Notes under the pieces: generated by a model
Told to the model about the DNA's origin: nothing
Databases searched by the model: none
What the model saw: only the letters and a program-made list of their open reading frames with translations
Position numbers and translations under genes: made by a program
NCBI GenBank assembly: GCA_019057795.1
Contig: JAHLWS010000060.1
Coordinates: forward strand, 1 to 64,000
From: Promethearchaeota archaeon
GTDB taxonomy: Archaea > Asgardarchaeota > Lokiarchaeia > Sigyniarchaeales > SOKP01
Reading direction: 5' to 3'
Length of the DNA stretch: 64,000 nt
Shown here: positions 25,347-34,610 of the stretch, piece after piece
Layout: each line of letters begins with the position of its first letter
Position numbering within the stretch: the first letter of the stretch is position 1

Positions 25347-26795
25347 ATGAGAATTTTCTTAGTAATTTTTGATACTTTAAGAAAAGACCACACGGGACGG
25401 ACTTATGGAAACGATTGGATAAAAACTCCGAATTTTGACTCGTTTTGCAAGGATAGTATTGTATATGATAAGGCCTATCCTGAATCGCTAGCTACTATTC
25501 CGGTTCGTAGAGCGATACACACGGGCATTAGAACGTTTCCATTTAATCATAAGCGGCCCAAATTACGCACAGACGATATCGTTCATTTAAACGGCTGGGA
25601 CCCTATACCTCCACATCACAGGCATTTATCCGAATATTTAAACAGCGAGGCTTTTCTAACGTCTTTTATCACGAGTACATATCATCAATTTAAACCAAAC
25701 ATGAATTTTCATTTAGGTTATGACCAATGGAATTGGATAAGAGGTCATGAAGACGACAAATATAGAGCTAGAATAAGGAACGGTAAAACAGAAATGAAAC
25801 GATTACTTAAATTGCATATCGTAAAAAAAAACGCTATAATAAAATTACTGCAAAAAAGAATATTAAAAGCGTATTTCTCTAATGTTCAAGAGCGAAGGTC
25901 AGAAGAAGATTACTTCCCAGCTAAAACCTTTAAAAAAGCAATTGAATTCGTTAAAGACACCTTAGATTTTAAAAAAGTTTTTTGTCTTATTGATGAGTTC
26001 GATCCTCACGAACCGTGGGATCCTCCGCAAAAATATCTTGATTTGTATTTAGAAAAAGGCTATACAGGAAAAAGAATTATAACCCCTGCTTATATGGAAA
26101 GTGTTGATTATCTTTCCAAAGAAGAGTTAAACTTCATGAGGGCTAGTTATGCTGGAGAAGTTTCTCTATGCGATAATTGGTTCGGTTATTTCGTTAACGA
26201 GTTAAAGGAGTTAGAAATTTACGACGATTCATTGATAATCTTTATTAGTGATCATGGGCATAGTATAGGCGAACACAATGCTACGGGAAAACTGCCCATG
26301 TTTATGTATCCTGAATTAGTAGACCTTCCTTTTATGATTAAACCACCAGGAGGAATTAATGGTCCAAAAAAAATTAGGAAACCTTACGTGTATAATTTCG
26401 ACATATTACCAACCATTTTTGGGTTTTTAAATAAAGATAAACCTAAAGAATTTGAAGGCATAGATTTATCGATTTTTGTTGATGAGGAAGATCAGAATTT
26501 AGATGGTCGGAGTTATATCACATGTGGATTCGATGTGTGTACATTATACAAGGACGATAATTACGCTTTAATTACCTCAAATAACAGAAAACATCAAAAA
26601 TTATATGATTTGAGGAATGATCCTGAATGGAATATGAACATTGCTAACGAAAATCCAGAAATATGTAATGATGCTTTTAATAAAATTAAACTCGATGCAA
26701 AAGGCGATCTTCCACTTGTTAGTAGATTTGAATTCGAGAGTTTAAAAGATTGGTATCTTCAAAAAAGCACGTTCTCTCATAAAAGTCAAAACTAA
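25347..26795 (+). CDS. Sulfatase/alkaline-phosphatase-superfamily hydrolase with threonine at the nucleophile position
   Basis: A 482-residue sulfatase-fold protein: N-terminal metal aspartate (FLVIFDTLR, D9), the signature loop T50-I-P-V-R-R-A-I-H-T-G aligned to C/S-x-P-x-R-x4-TG, and the second metal motif FISDHGHSIGEHN. The residue converted to formylglycine in true sulfatases is Thr50 here, so it is probably a phosphodiesterase or phosphatase-like member using threonine, or a divergent enzyme. No signal peptide is present. The C-terminal 100 residues are duplicated downstream at 27771-28067 at about 90 percent identity. The gene is monocistronic and rightward. Confidence 0.85.
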   Translation: MRIFLVIFDTLRKDHTGRTYGNDWIKTPNFDSFCKDSIVYDKAYPESLATIPVRRAIHTGIRTFPFNHKRPKLRTDDIVHLNGWDPIPPHHRHLSEYLNSEAFLTSFITSTYHQFKPNMNFHLGYDQWNWIRGHEDDKYRARIRNGKTEMKRLLKLHIVKKNAIIKLLQKRILKAYFSNVQERRSEEDYFPAKTFKKAIEFVKDTLDFKKVFCLIDEFDPHEPWDPPQKYLDLYLEKGYTGKRIITPAYMESVDYLSKEELNFMRASYAGEVSLCDNWFGYFVNELKELEIYDDSLIIFISDHGHSIGEHNATGKLPMFMYPELVDLPFMIKPPGGINGPKKIRKPYVYNFDILPTIFGFLNKDKPKEFEGIDLSIFVDEEDQNLDGRSYITCGFDVCTLYKDDNYALITSNNRKHQKLYDLRNDPEWNMNIANENPEICNDAFNKIKLDAKGDLPLVSRFEFESLKDWYLQKSTFSHKSQN

Positions 26796-26872
26796 CCTTT
26801 TTATTTTCCTAAATAATTTTTTTTATTATACACCGGCTCCTTGTGCAAAGTCTATTAAAACTGATCGATCTT

Positions 26873-27490
26873 TCAAATTTTTATATATTCTCCTAAGTCT
26901 TTTCTAAATTTTCCATAAAATATACCATATACAAAATTTGAAATTCCCCCCAGAGCAATATCAATAAACAGTAATATTAAAATTAGATTTTGATTGCCAA
27001 TTGTAAAAATAGGTGATATTATCAATAGAACTACAAATAAACTTAAAGTGCAGATTGCCTCAGATAAAAGCCAAACTCTAAGAATTTTTCCGTTGTATTT
27101 ATTAATAATGGCTATGATGAGTTTTATAGCTCCTAAAATCATAACATAAAATATAACTACTATAGTTATCGTATTAATATCGTTAAAAATGTTAATAACC
27201 CGAAGCATTGCCAGTAAAAACCATAGAACGCCATAGAACATTATGAGTGCACCTGTTAATTCTTCAAATTTGCCAACTTTTGTTTTACAGTAATAGCTAA
27301 AATACCCATTATTATAAACAGAAAAAGCTTGAATCATAAACATCCCTAAAAAAACTGCTAGTTTAATATTAATACTGAGAACTTCGGAAGGACTAGATAA
27401 CGCAATAAATCCAATAGATATTGTGATTATTCCAATAAAAAAGGGTGTAGATTTTTTATATTTTTTTTTTTTTCTTTTTTCTTCATTCAT
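26873..27490 (-). CDS. Six-helix membrane protein, function unknown
   Basis: A 205-residue protein with about six hydrophobic helices, a strongly basic N-terminus (MNEEKRKKKKYKKS) and a soluble tail (GKFRKDLGEYIKI). No motif is recognised. It lies in reverse orientation between the sulfatase-like gene and the duplicated sulfatase 3' end, the same layout as the esterase between hdrB and its 3' copy. Confidence 0.55.
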   Translation of the reverse strand: MNEEKRKKKKYKKSTPFFIGIITISIGFIALSSPSEVLSINIKLAVFLGMFMIQAFSVYNNGYFSYYCKTKVGKFEELTGALIMFYGVLWFLLAMLRVINIFNDINTITIVVIFYVMILGAIKLIIAIINKYNGKILRVWLLSEAICTLSLFVVLLIISPIFTIGNQNLILILLFIDIALGGISNFVYGIFYGKFRKDLGEYIKI

Positions 27491-27659
27491 TAGACTTTGT
27501 CCTAAATTTTATTAATATTTTAATCCTATTTAATTATTTAAAATAGTTTCTTGTTTTATTTATACTTATCAACGAGGACTAATTCTTTTAAATTATATTA
27601 TAATTATTTAAAATCAGAATTAAATGTAATCGAATAATTATTGAAGTAAATTTAATAAT

Positions 27660-27770
27660 CTATATAGGTTTTGGAACGACCTTTCCATTATCTACAACGA
27701 AAGGATTAGTTTTTACTACAATATTTTTGAACCATTTTTCGACAAAAGAAGGTTTTCTTAAATTAGAAGG
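27660..27770 (-). pseudogene. 5'-truncated C-terminal gene fragment, unknown family
   Basis: Reverse-strand reading from 27770 gives PSNLRKPSFVEKWFKNIVVK, then TNPFVVDNGKVVPKPI and TAG at 27660-27662. It reads like the genuine end of a protein but has no start. It abuts the sulfatase-like fragment head to head at 27770/27771, so two 5'-truncated pieces were joined. Confidence 0.4.
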
Positions 27771-28067
27771 CAGAATTTAGATGGCCAGAGTTATATCACA
27801 TGTGGATTTGATGTGTGTACATTATACAAGGACGATAATTACGCGTTAATTACTTCAAATAACAGAAAATATCAAAAATTATACGATTTGAGGAACAATC
27901 CTGAATGGAATATGAACATTGCTAACGAAAATCCAGAAACATGCGATGATGCTTTTGAAAAAATAAAACTCGATGCAAAAGGCTATCTTCCACTGGTAAG
28001 CAGGTTTGAATTCGAGAGCTTAAAAGATTGGTATCTTCAAAAAAGCACATTTTCTGATAAAGGTTAA
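27771..28067 (+). pseudogene. Duplicated 3' end of the sulfatase-like gene
   Basis: About 297 bases closely match 26493-26795. The frame encodes QNLDGQSYITCGFDVCTLYK and continues to LQKSTFSDKG, versus the parental end STFSHKSQN. A TAA lies just upstream in frame and there is no start, so it is a non-functional copy. An internal ATG at 27813 gives an 84-codon frame that is not a likely gene. Divergence is mostly at third positions, implying an older event or conversion from a paralogue. Confidence 0.85.
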
Positions 28068-28140
28068 TTTCTTACAATTTCGTTACCATCAAAAACTATG
28101 TAAAAATATTGAAATATCCTCTTAGATTTAAAAGAATGTA

Positions 28141-29397
28141 ATGATTAAAAAAGGATTTTTTACTAAACTTGACGAGCAATTTTCTTTACGGATATCTACA
28201 GGCAGCAACGAAGAATTTATTAAAATTCTGGAGCTTAATATTGCAGTTCACGGAGAAGAGATTAAAGAATACATTGAAAGAATATACAAAGAACATCCTA
28301 AAAAGAAAGATATACTATGGTTTTATATTGAAGATAATAGTACGGGTCAAATTATATCTTCGCTTACTTTATTGCCGCTTGAATGGCAGTTTGAAGAAAA
28401 ATTATTATCCATTTGTGAGATGGGTTTTGTAGGTACTTTAAAAGAATATCGTGGAAAGGGATTAATTGATAAATTGAATGAATTCTACGAACGAGTTATG
28501 ATGGAGAGGGGCTATCTTTTATCCTGTCTCAGAGGAATTCCTTACTATTATAGACGATTTGGGTACGAATTCGTATTATCTTTAGACGAAAGATTCTCAC
28601 TTTCGCCAAATCAAATTCCATCTATGGAGTTAAGTCACATAGATATTAGGAAAGCTTCGCGTAAAGATATAGGTTATATCCAAAATCAATATAATTCAAA
28701 TAGTAATAACTTCTTAATCTCTAACAATTTCGATACAGAGAGCTTTTACTTCAAATTTATGAACGATTCCTTCAATAATAACAAATTATCGGCATATATT
28801 ATCGAAGAAAACGGAAAACCAGAAGGTTATTTCTTAATTGGCATGTCTTTCGACAACGAAGTAAATACTATCATTACTTCACAGTTATCCCATCCTCAGA
28901 TGATAAAAATCTTGCAACATCTAAATGAACTCTCTAAAAATGAAAAGGATTTGATTCTGAATGTCGCCGAATTTTCTGAATTCGGGAAATATCTTTTTTC
29001 TATGGGAAAATTACAATCAAATTATGGTTGGCAGATAAAAATACCTGATCTAAAGCGGTTTTTTGAATCGATCAAGGTTGTACTTGAAAATAGAGTTGAA
29101 AAATCAAAATTTAATAATTTATCTAAAACGGTAATAATCAGCAACTATAAGCAATCAATCGAGTTAATGTTTAATAAAGGTAAAATTGAAGCTATCAAGA
29201 TCGAGAGTGGTTATCCTGATGCAGAGAAATGTGATGTCCGAATACCAGGAGCATTGTTATTAAAATTACTTCTTGGCGATAGAACTGTAGACGAAATAAA
29301 TCATATTGTTAAAGATGCGAGAATAAATCCCTCATCAAAAAAATTAATTGAAATACTCTTTCCAAAAGTTAATTCGATTCCAGATACGTATTATTGA
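28141..29397 (+). CDS. Eis-like GNAT acetyltransferase with C-terminal SCP2-like domain
   Basis: A 418-residue protein with the layout of the Eis family. The N-terminal GNAT domain has the acetyl-CoA motif EYRGKGLIDKLNEF and RGIPYYYRRFGYEF near residues 100-150; a second degenerate GNAT unit follows, and then an SCP2-like C-terminus (SGYPDAEKCDVRIPGALLLK, then LLLGDRT near residue 378). Such enzymes acetylate amines of proteins or small molecules; the substrate is unknown. The ATG at 28141 directly follows an A/T-rich leader without a clear Shine-Dalgarno site, possibly leaderless. It is monocistronic. Confidence 0.82.
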   Translation: MIKKGFFTKLDEQFSLRISTGSNEEFIKILELNIAVHGEEIKEYIERIYKEHPKKKDILWFYIEDNSTGQIISSLTLLPLEWQFEEKLLSICEMGFVGTLKEYRGKGLIDKLNEFYERVMMERGYLLSCLRGIPYYYRRFGYEFVLSLDERFSLSPNQIPSMELSHIDIRKASRKDIGYIQNQYNSNSNNFLISNNFDTESFYFKFMNDSFNNNKLSAYIIEENGKPEGYFLIGMSFDNEVNTIITSQLSHPQMIKILQHLNELSKNEKDLILNVAEFSEFGKYLFSMGKLQSNYGWQIKIPDLKRFFESIKVVLENRVEKSKFNNLSKTVIISNYKQSIELMFNKGKIEAIKIESGYPDAEKCDVRIPGALLLKLLLGDRTVDEINHIVKDARINPSSKKLIEILFPKVNSIPDTYY

Positions 29398-29477
29398 GAA
29401 TTTAAATAATTAAGAAAAATAAAAAAAAAAGTTGTTATAATTTTACTTATAATAAATTAAAGAGAATACTATTACTA

Positions 29478-29972
29478 TTATTTGTCTGGAGCCTTTCTAC
29501 CTAACCATTTTTCGTAAAACATGTCGATATCTGGCAAGAAATTGAATATGGTCGGATACCCTGGTGGTACAGATTCTGTATCAAGTAACGCCAAGCAACC
29601 TGGGCAAAAGTACTCTCTAAGCTCCTCCCACTCAGGATCGCTCGTCATATATTTTGGATACAGTTCTTCTAATGCTTCATATGTATCTCTTACTCGTACT
29701 CTACACTTGGTTTTCCAATTTTCTCGATAATCTCCAAATTCAAAGCCACAGTCGCATTTGACAATCCTATTTCCGTCCTTTGAGACAATGTAGAGATGTT
29801 CGTGAAGTGGAAGTAAAATTTTCTCTGCCCAAGGTACTTTCTCTTGCAATATCTCTAAAATCGCATCGAATCTATTTGGATCTTTTCTACCGCTAATTAT
29901 AGGTTTAAGTTCGTTCCACGTTAAATCTCCGTTAATCATTCTTGCTAATGTCTTTTTATCTTCGTTTACCAT
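29478..29972 (-). CDS. acxC: Acetone carboxylase gamma subunit
   Basis: A 164-residue protein matching the small subunit of acetone/acetophenone carboxylases in length (about 168) and in cysteine pattern: C73 and C75 (VKCDCGFEFGDY), C90, and C123/C126 (FCPGC), probably a zinc site. It also has the KILLPLHEHLYIV segment. It is the last gene of a three-gene operon and follows acxB with no gap. Its presence separates this operon from hydantoinase/oxoprolinase systems, which lack a gamma subunit. Confidence 0.88.
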   Translation of the reverse strand: MVNEDKKTLARMINGDLTWNELKPIISGRKDPNRFDAILEILQEKVPWAEKILLPLHEHLYIVSKDGNRIVKCDCGFEFGDYRENWKTKCRVRVRDTYEALEELYPKYMTSDPEWEELREYFCPGCLALLDTESVPPGYPTIFNFLPDIDMFYEKWLGRKAPDK

Positions 29973-32189
29973 TTATTTCACCTCCATTTGAAAATCTTCA
30001 GGAAGTTTCCAAAACTCCTTGAATTCTCGAGCCCAGTTAGTAGATAATGCGATACTTTCTGAATACATTCTAGTTGCCGCTTCACCCAGCTTTTTTTCAG
30101 TTATCTTTTTTCTCTCTATCTCCCAATATTCTCCGAATGGCAGAGATTTTTCCCTTCTTTCATTTTTTAACTCCTGTTGACGTGCTTTTGTAGCACTTTC
30201 GTCTAATTTCCATTCCTCTTTCACTTCGTCGTATTCCGCTACAACACCATACACGTTATAAACTATATCTTTAGTATATATTCCGTCGTTTAAATCTTGC
30301 TCAACTCGTTCTGGCTTCCTTTCTAATGGATCTCCATATCCTGGACCTCCACTCATAGCGAAATGGACAAGGTCGTAATTCTCTAAAATTATAGGGTATA
30401 TCGAACAATAAGGTTTTCTTGTTATGTCTGCCTTTAAGTATTTCTCGAATTGTCCATTTCTAGGGTCTGGATCTCCTAACGGGTAATCCGCTTGCTGTTG
30501 AATAATTTCTTTCATATTTGTATTTTTCGCGTAAAGTCGATAACCCGTACCGTGAGGATAACCTCCATGCATCCCACCACTTCCATGAAAGCATAAACCT
30601 TCTTTGGCTCCAAAAAAGTCTACTTCTCTTGAATACGCTATCATAGCTATTCCCTCGTAATTCGCGCCACCTCTATACTTCCCGTGCCCAGGACTATTAG
30701 GTTTTACTCTCCTCGCTAGATAAGGAATGCCTCCTTGAAACAATTCCCAGGTTTCTACATCTCCAAGATCAGCTTCTGGATTCCACATCGCATATCCCCA
30801 GTTTAATCCGTCTCTTACAGCACTAGCGCCTAAACCTTGACCACTGATTTCGAAGGTCGAAAGAGACCATCTTTCCCCTTTTAAAGGGCCCGAAGAATAA
30901 AAACCACCACCCTGAATTGCATCCCCCGTAAATCCGTAACCTGGTACTACTTCTTCTCTAAATCCCCGAGAAAATAATCCATAAGAAATACTTTTCATCA
31001 TCCCTGTATACGCAGGGATCAGATTACCCCAGGGGCTCTGGTATGAAAGATATGGATCACCTGGATTGCACCAAGTTCCTAATGGATATTCCTTCTCAAC
31101 AGCAAAATAGGCTCCATCGTTTACTTTGTCTCCATATATTAATATCTGGGTTAATAAAACCCATTGACCGCCCTCCATTGCTCCTTTACCGCAATTCATT
31201 GGATTTGGTCCGGAACCACTTGCTCCGTCAAATGTAAGAGAAATTCCCCCTTCCTCACCAATAACGATTTCAATTGGCATATTGCTTATTTTATCAATTT
31301 TAGCTCTTGGTTGCCACGCTTCGTTTTTAAAAGCGATGTCAAAAAACGACGCTGCCCTATACCTTCCCGGAATTAAACGTTCTTTTACTCTCTCTAAAAC
31401 TATTAGCCTTCCTTCTTCTATTGCTTCTCTCATAAATCGTTTGTAGTAATCAATCCCTTCTGTCTTTATAAAATCTAAGACAGCGTCTCGAATCATTAAA
31501 TTGCCAGCCATTCTACATTTTTCGTCTAATTCCCAATACATGGGTGTCCTTACGGCTCTTTTAGCGTTAATCATATGGTCTTTCCAAATTTTGTCATTAG
31601 AACCTATTTTTCTACAAGTGTAATAAATTCCGTCGTCAAAACGTTGAATTGCAGAAACTAAATCGTGTCCTGGGGTAATACCGCCAGCATCTATTTGATG
31701 AGTTACTCCACCGGCCCAACCTATTAATTCGTTCTCCCAATAAATAGGGATAAGCGTCTGAACATCTGTCGTATGAACGTTCCCACAATTGGGATCGTTG
31801 TTTAAAAATATATCTCCAAGATTAATACCGGGATCATCCTCGTAATCTTCTCTAATCATAAACTTTATCGCTTCGCTCATCGTGTGAACGTGTACTAATA
31901 TACCTGTTGAAACTACTATGGAATCTCCCTCCGGCGTATATAATGCAAAGCACAATTCACCTATCTCTTTGACAATTGGTGAAGCAGCTACATGTAAAGC
32001 CGTTTCCCTTGCAGATACTAAAGCACCCCTTAAACTAGCATAAGATCGTTCGTATCTAAAAGGATCTTTTTCTTTTAGGCTTAACTTCTCTATTCCATAG
32101 TATCGTTTTGTTTTCTCAATGAGTTCTTCGCTTTCGTTCAGCATTTCTTTAAGAGATTTTCCATTCCATCCTAAAGGATTTTTTGACAT
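29973..32189 (-). CDS. acxB: Acetone carboxylase alpha subunit (hydantoinase B family)
   Basis: A 738-residue HyuB/acetone carboxylase alpha-type subunit. Characteristic stretches are LFNDPNCGNVHTTDVQTLIP-like (here FLNNDPNCGNVHTTDVQTL near residue 130), GGVTHQIDAGG, GASGSGPNPMNCGKGAMEGG and SGGPGYGDPLERKPERV. The large subunit holds the metal site where activated substrate and bicarbonate are joined. Its ATG overlaps the acxA stop by one base, so the two are translationally coupled. The product in acetone carboxylases is acetoacetate; related enzymes act on acetophenone. Confidence 0.9.
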   Translation of the reverse strand: MSKNPLGWNGKSLKEMLNESEELIEKTKRYYGIEKLSLKEKDPFRYERSYASLRGALVSARETALHVAASPIVKEIGELCFALYTPEGDSIVVSTGILVHVHTMSEAIKFMIREDYEDDPGINLGDIFLNNDPNCGNVHTTDVQTLIPIYWENELIGWAGGVTHQIDAGGITPGHDLVSAIQRFDDGIYYTCRKIGSNDKIWKDHMINAKRAVRTPMYWELDEKCRMAGNLMIRDAVLDFIKTEGIDYYKRFMREAIEEGRLIVLERVKERLIPGRYRAASFFDIAFKNEAWQPRAKIDKISNMPIEIVIGEEGGISLTFDGASGSGPNPMNCGKGAMEGGQWVLLTQILIYGDKVNDGAYFAVEKEYPLGTWCNPGDPYLSYQSPWGNLIPAYTGMMKSISYGLFSRGFREEVVPGYGFTGDAIQGGGFYSSGPLKGERWSLSTFEISGQGLGASAVRDGLNWGYAMWNPEADLGDVETWELFQGGIPYLARRVKPNSPGHGKYRGGANYEGIAMIAYSREVDFFGAKEGLCFHGSGGMHGGYPHGTGYRLYAKNTNMKEIIQQQADYPLGDPDPRNGQFEKYLKADITRKPYCSIYPIILENYDLVHFAMSGGPGYGDPLERKPERVEQDLNDGIYTKDIVYNVYGVVAEYDEVKEEWKLDESATKARQQELKNERREKSLPFGEYWEIERKKITEKKLGEAATRMYSESIALSTNWAREFKEFWKLPEDFQMEVK

Positions 32190-34333
32190 TATTTTTTAGA
32201 CACCTCCATGTGAAATATTCTATGCTTATCAAGTTTTACTCGGAAACCTGGAGGAACTACTAAGGTTGTTGCTGGGGCTTCAATAACTGCAGGACCGTCA
32301 ATTTGATTACCTGATTTAAGTAATTCCATTTCCCAAAGATTTGCTTCGTGCCACTCTTTTCCCCAAAAAATATCTCGCCTTCCTTTGGAAGCTTCATCGT
32401 CAGGTCTTTCACTTTTTAATTCGTGATCAGGAAGTATTGGTTTTGGTACAGGCACTATCCCCGTTGCTATAGCTTTTGTAATATGATAGCCTAGATGTGG
32501 ACTTTTTGTTCCTCTTCGATATATTTGTTCAAAAAGATCATCGTATCTTTTAGCTATTTCTTTTAAATCTTTTAAGTCAATAACATCGGAAGGCGATTCT
32601 ACTTCTAAATCGTCAAACATTCCAAAATATTGTATTCGAAGAGTTGGCTTGAATTCCATTTCGTTAGGGTCTCTTCCTTCTTTTTCGAATTCTTTTGCGA
32701 TTCTTTTCTTCAATTCTCCCCATGTTGCATTCAACATCATAGTTACTGCTTGATCTAAACGTCCATCTGGAGTAACTACCAAGTCTACTGATTTTTCGTA
32801 ACGATAGGAATGGTCTGCGCAAGCACATCCGAAAGCTGAAAAAGCAGGTGCCCACTCTGGTATTAGAATATCTTGGAATCGTAAATCTTTAGCATATCCT
32901 GCTACATGAAGCGGACCTGCACCTCCAAAAGACATTAAAGTATAATTTTCTGGTCTGAAGCCAAGACCTTGAATCATGCCCAAAAGATGGTTTTTCATAT
33001 TGATTTCGATCAAATCTAAAGCACCTCTAGCTGTCACGTAAGGGTCTGCATTTAGAGGTTCTGCAAGTTGGTTTTCTATATATTTTAAAGCACGCTCCTT
33101 ATTCAAAGGGATTTTACCGCCTAAAAAGTAATCTGGATTAAAGTATCCTAAAATTATGCTGCAGTCCGTCATTGTTACTGTCTCAACTCCAGAGGTTTCG
33201 TTACAAACTCCGATTAGATATCCCGCACTTTCAGGACCAAATTCTAATCTGCCCGAAATATTATTATAGCGAACATACATGCCTGTTCCAGCAGCAATTG
33301 AATCTAAAGCAATCATAGGGATGTTTAAGATAAACCTTCCCAAACTCGATTCCCATTTTGTAGGTACGTATCTTTCCATGAGAAGCCCAACGTCAAAACT
33401 CGTTCCTCCGACATCAGAAGAAACCAAATTTTTTATTCCGTATTCTTTAGCTATAAATTTTGTACCAATCATACCGCCTACAGGACCTGAAACCATAGTT
33501 GGGATGAGTGATTTATGGTACGGAGAAATTGTACCTCCGTAAGAGGTCATAATTCTGAGTGGAGCTGGTACTCCTTTTTCTTTTAAACTTTCAGCAATTT
33601 TAATTAATTGAGTTCTAGAAGGCTCTGCTGCGTATTGTTCAATAATTAACGAGTTCAATCTTGGAGTTTCTCCTCGAACTGGATTGTGCTCGCAAGATAA
33701 AATTACAGGGATATCAATTCCTCTTTTCTTCATTAATTTTTTAGCAGACCGACCTACAGCTTTTTCATGACGAGGGTTCATATACGAACACAATAAGCAG
33801 ACGCAGATACTATCGACTTTCATATCAAGTAATTTTTCAACTGCTTCAGTTACATCCTTCTTATAAAGAGGTATTAGTTCTTCCCCCCAAAAATTAATCC
33901 TTCCCCGAACTCCTTTAATTTGCTTTCTCGGGACAAGTGGTTCAGGATGCTCGTGTTCCCGAGCATGTAAGCGACCTGCATAGTCAAGCCAAATCCAGCA
34001 TTGCAGGGCCCTTCCTAACCTGTGTAGGTCTTCAAAACCAGCATTAACAATTACTCCTATATTACTATTACCTTCTCGTTCTAAGAGTCGATTAAGCATA
34101 GCTGTGCCAGAATAAACCAGAGCATCAACTGTACCACTAGAAGATTCCAGCGTGGAGTTCCATTGAGATAATGAATCTGTAATTGAGTTCAAAATACCTT
34201 CCGATTCATTTTGTGGGGTTGTTTGAGCTTTCCCAACCTTAAATCTTCCGTGTTCATCAATAATAAAGGAATCAGTCATCGTTCCTCCTGTATCAAGAGC
34301 AATAGCTTTTAAATTCTTATTTTGAGTATTCAT
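32189..34333 (-). CDS. acxA: Acetone carboxylase beta subunit (hydantoinase A family, ATP-binding)
   Basis: A 714-residue HyuA-family protein with the ASKHA-type phosphate motif ALDTGGTMTDSFI at the N-terminus (residues 13-25), MVSGPVGGMIGTKF and DVGGTSFDVGLL in the middle, and SFGGAGPLHVAGY later. It phosphorylates the ketone and bicarbonate at the expense of ATP for carboxylation. The length matches AcxA (about 717). It is the first gene of the leftward acxABC operon; upstream is a 277-base AT-rich gap with the promoter. The operon would let the archaeon use acetone or a similar ketone, or run in an unknown ketone pathway. Confidence 0.9.
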   Translation of the reverse strand: MNTQNKNLKAIALDTGGTMTDSFIIDEHGRFKVGKAQTTPQNESEGILNSITDSLSQWNSTLESSSGTVDALVYSGTAMLNRLLEREGNSNIGVIVNAGFEDLHRLGRALQCWIWLDYAGRLHAREHEHPEPLVPRKQIKGVRGRINFWGEELIPLYKKDVTEAVEKLLDMKVDSICVCLLCSYMNPRHEKAVGRSAKKLMKKRGIDIPVILSCEHNPVRGETPRLNSLIIEQYAAEPSRTQLIKIAESLKEKGVPAPLRIMTSYGGTISPYHKSLIPTMVSGPVGGMIGTKFIAKEYGIKNLVSSDVGGTSFDVGLLMERYVPTKWESSLGRFILNIPMIALDSIAAGTGMYVRYNNISGRLEFGPESAGYLIGVCNETSGVETVTMTDCSIILGYFNPDYFLGGKIPLNKERALKYIENQLAEPLNADPYVTARGALDLIEINMKNHLLGMIQGLGFRPENYTLMSFGGAGPLHVAGYAKDLRFQDILIPEWAPAFSAFGCACADHSYRYEKSVDLVVTPDGRLDQAVTMMLNATWGELKKRIAKEFEKEGRDPNEMEFKPTLRIQYFGMFDDLEVESPSDVIDLKDLKEIAKRYDDLFEQIYRRGTKSPHLGYHITKAIATGIVPVPKPILPDHELKSERPDDEASKGRRDIFWGKEWHEANLWEMELLKSGNQIDGPAVIEAPATTLVVPPGFRVKLDKHRIFHMEVSKK

Positions 34334-34610
34334 TTTTGATATATTTCTCCCTTTTTTTTTTTTAATTATATTTGATGTTATACAACATTTATTTTCTTCT
34401 AGAATTTATAAAATTATTTATAATGCAAAATCAAAATGGTTATTATTCAATTAGAATAACATTTTAAATTTATCAATAATGAAGGAATAAGTCATCAACC
34501 AAAGTTTTAAAATATAATATTTATTTCATAATTCTTTTCTTTGAAGTTAATAAAACTTATTACAAAATTTTCTCTAATACTCTTTAAATAAATTAGATTT
34601 TTTTAAAATT

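Noticed and set aside
27813..28067. 84-codon frame as an independent gene
   Set aside because: It is the internal part of the duplicated sulfatase-like 3' end and has no start region of its own.
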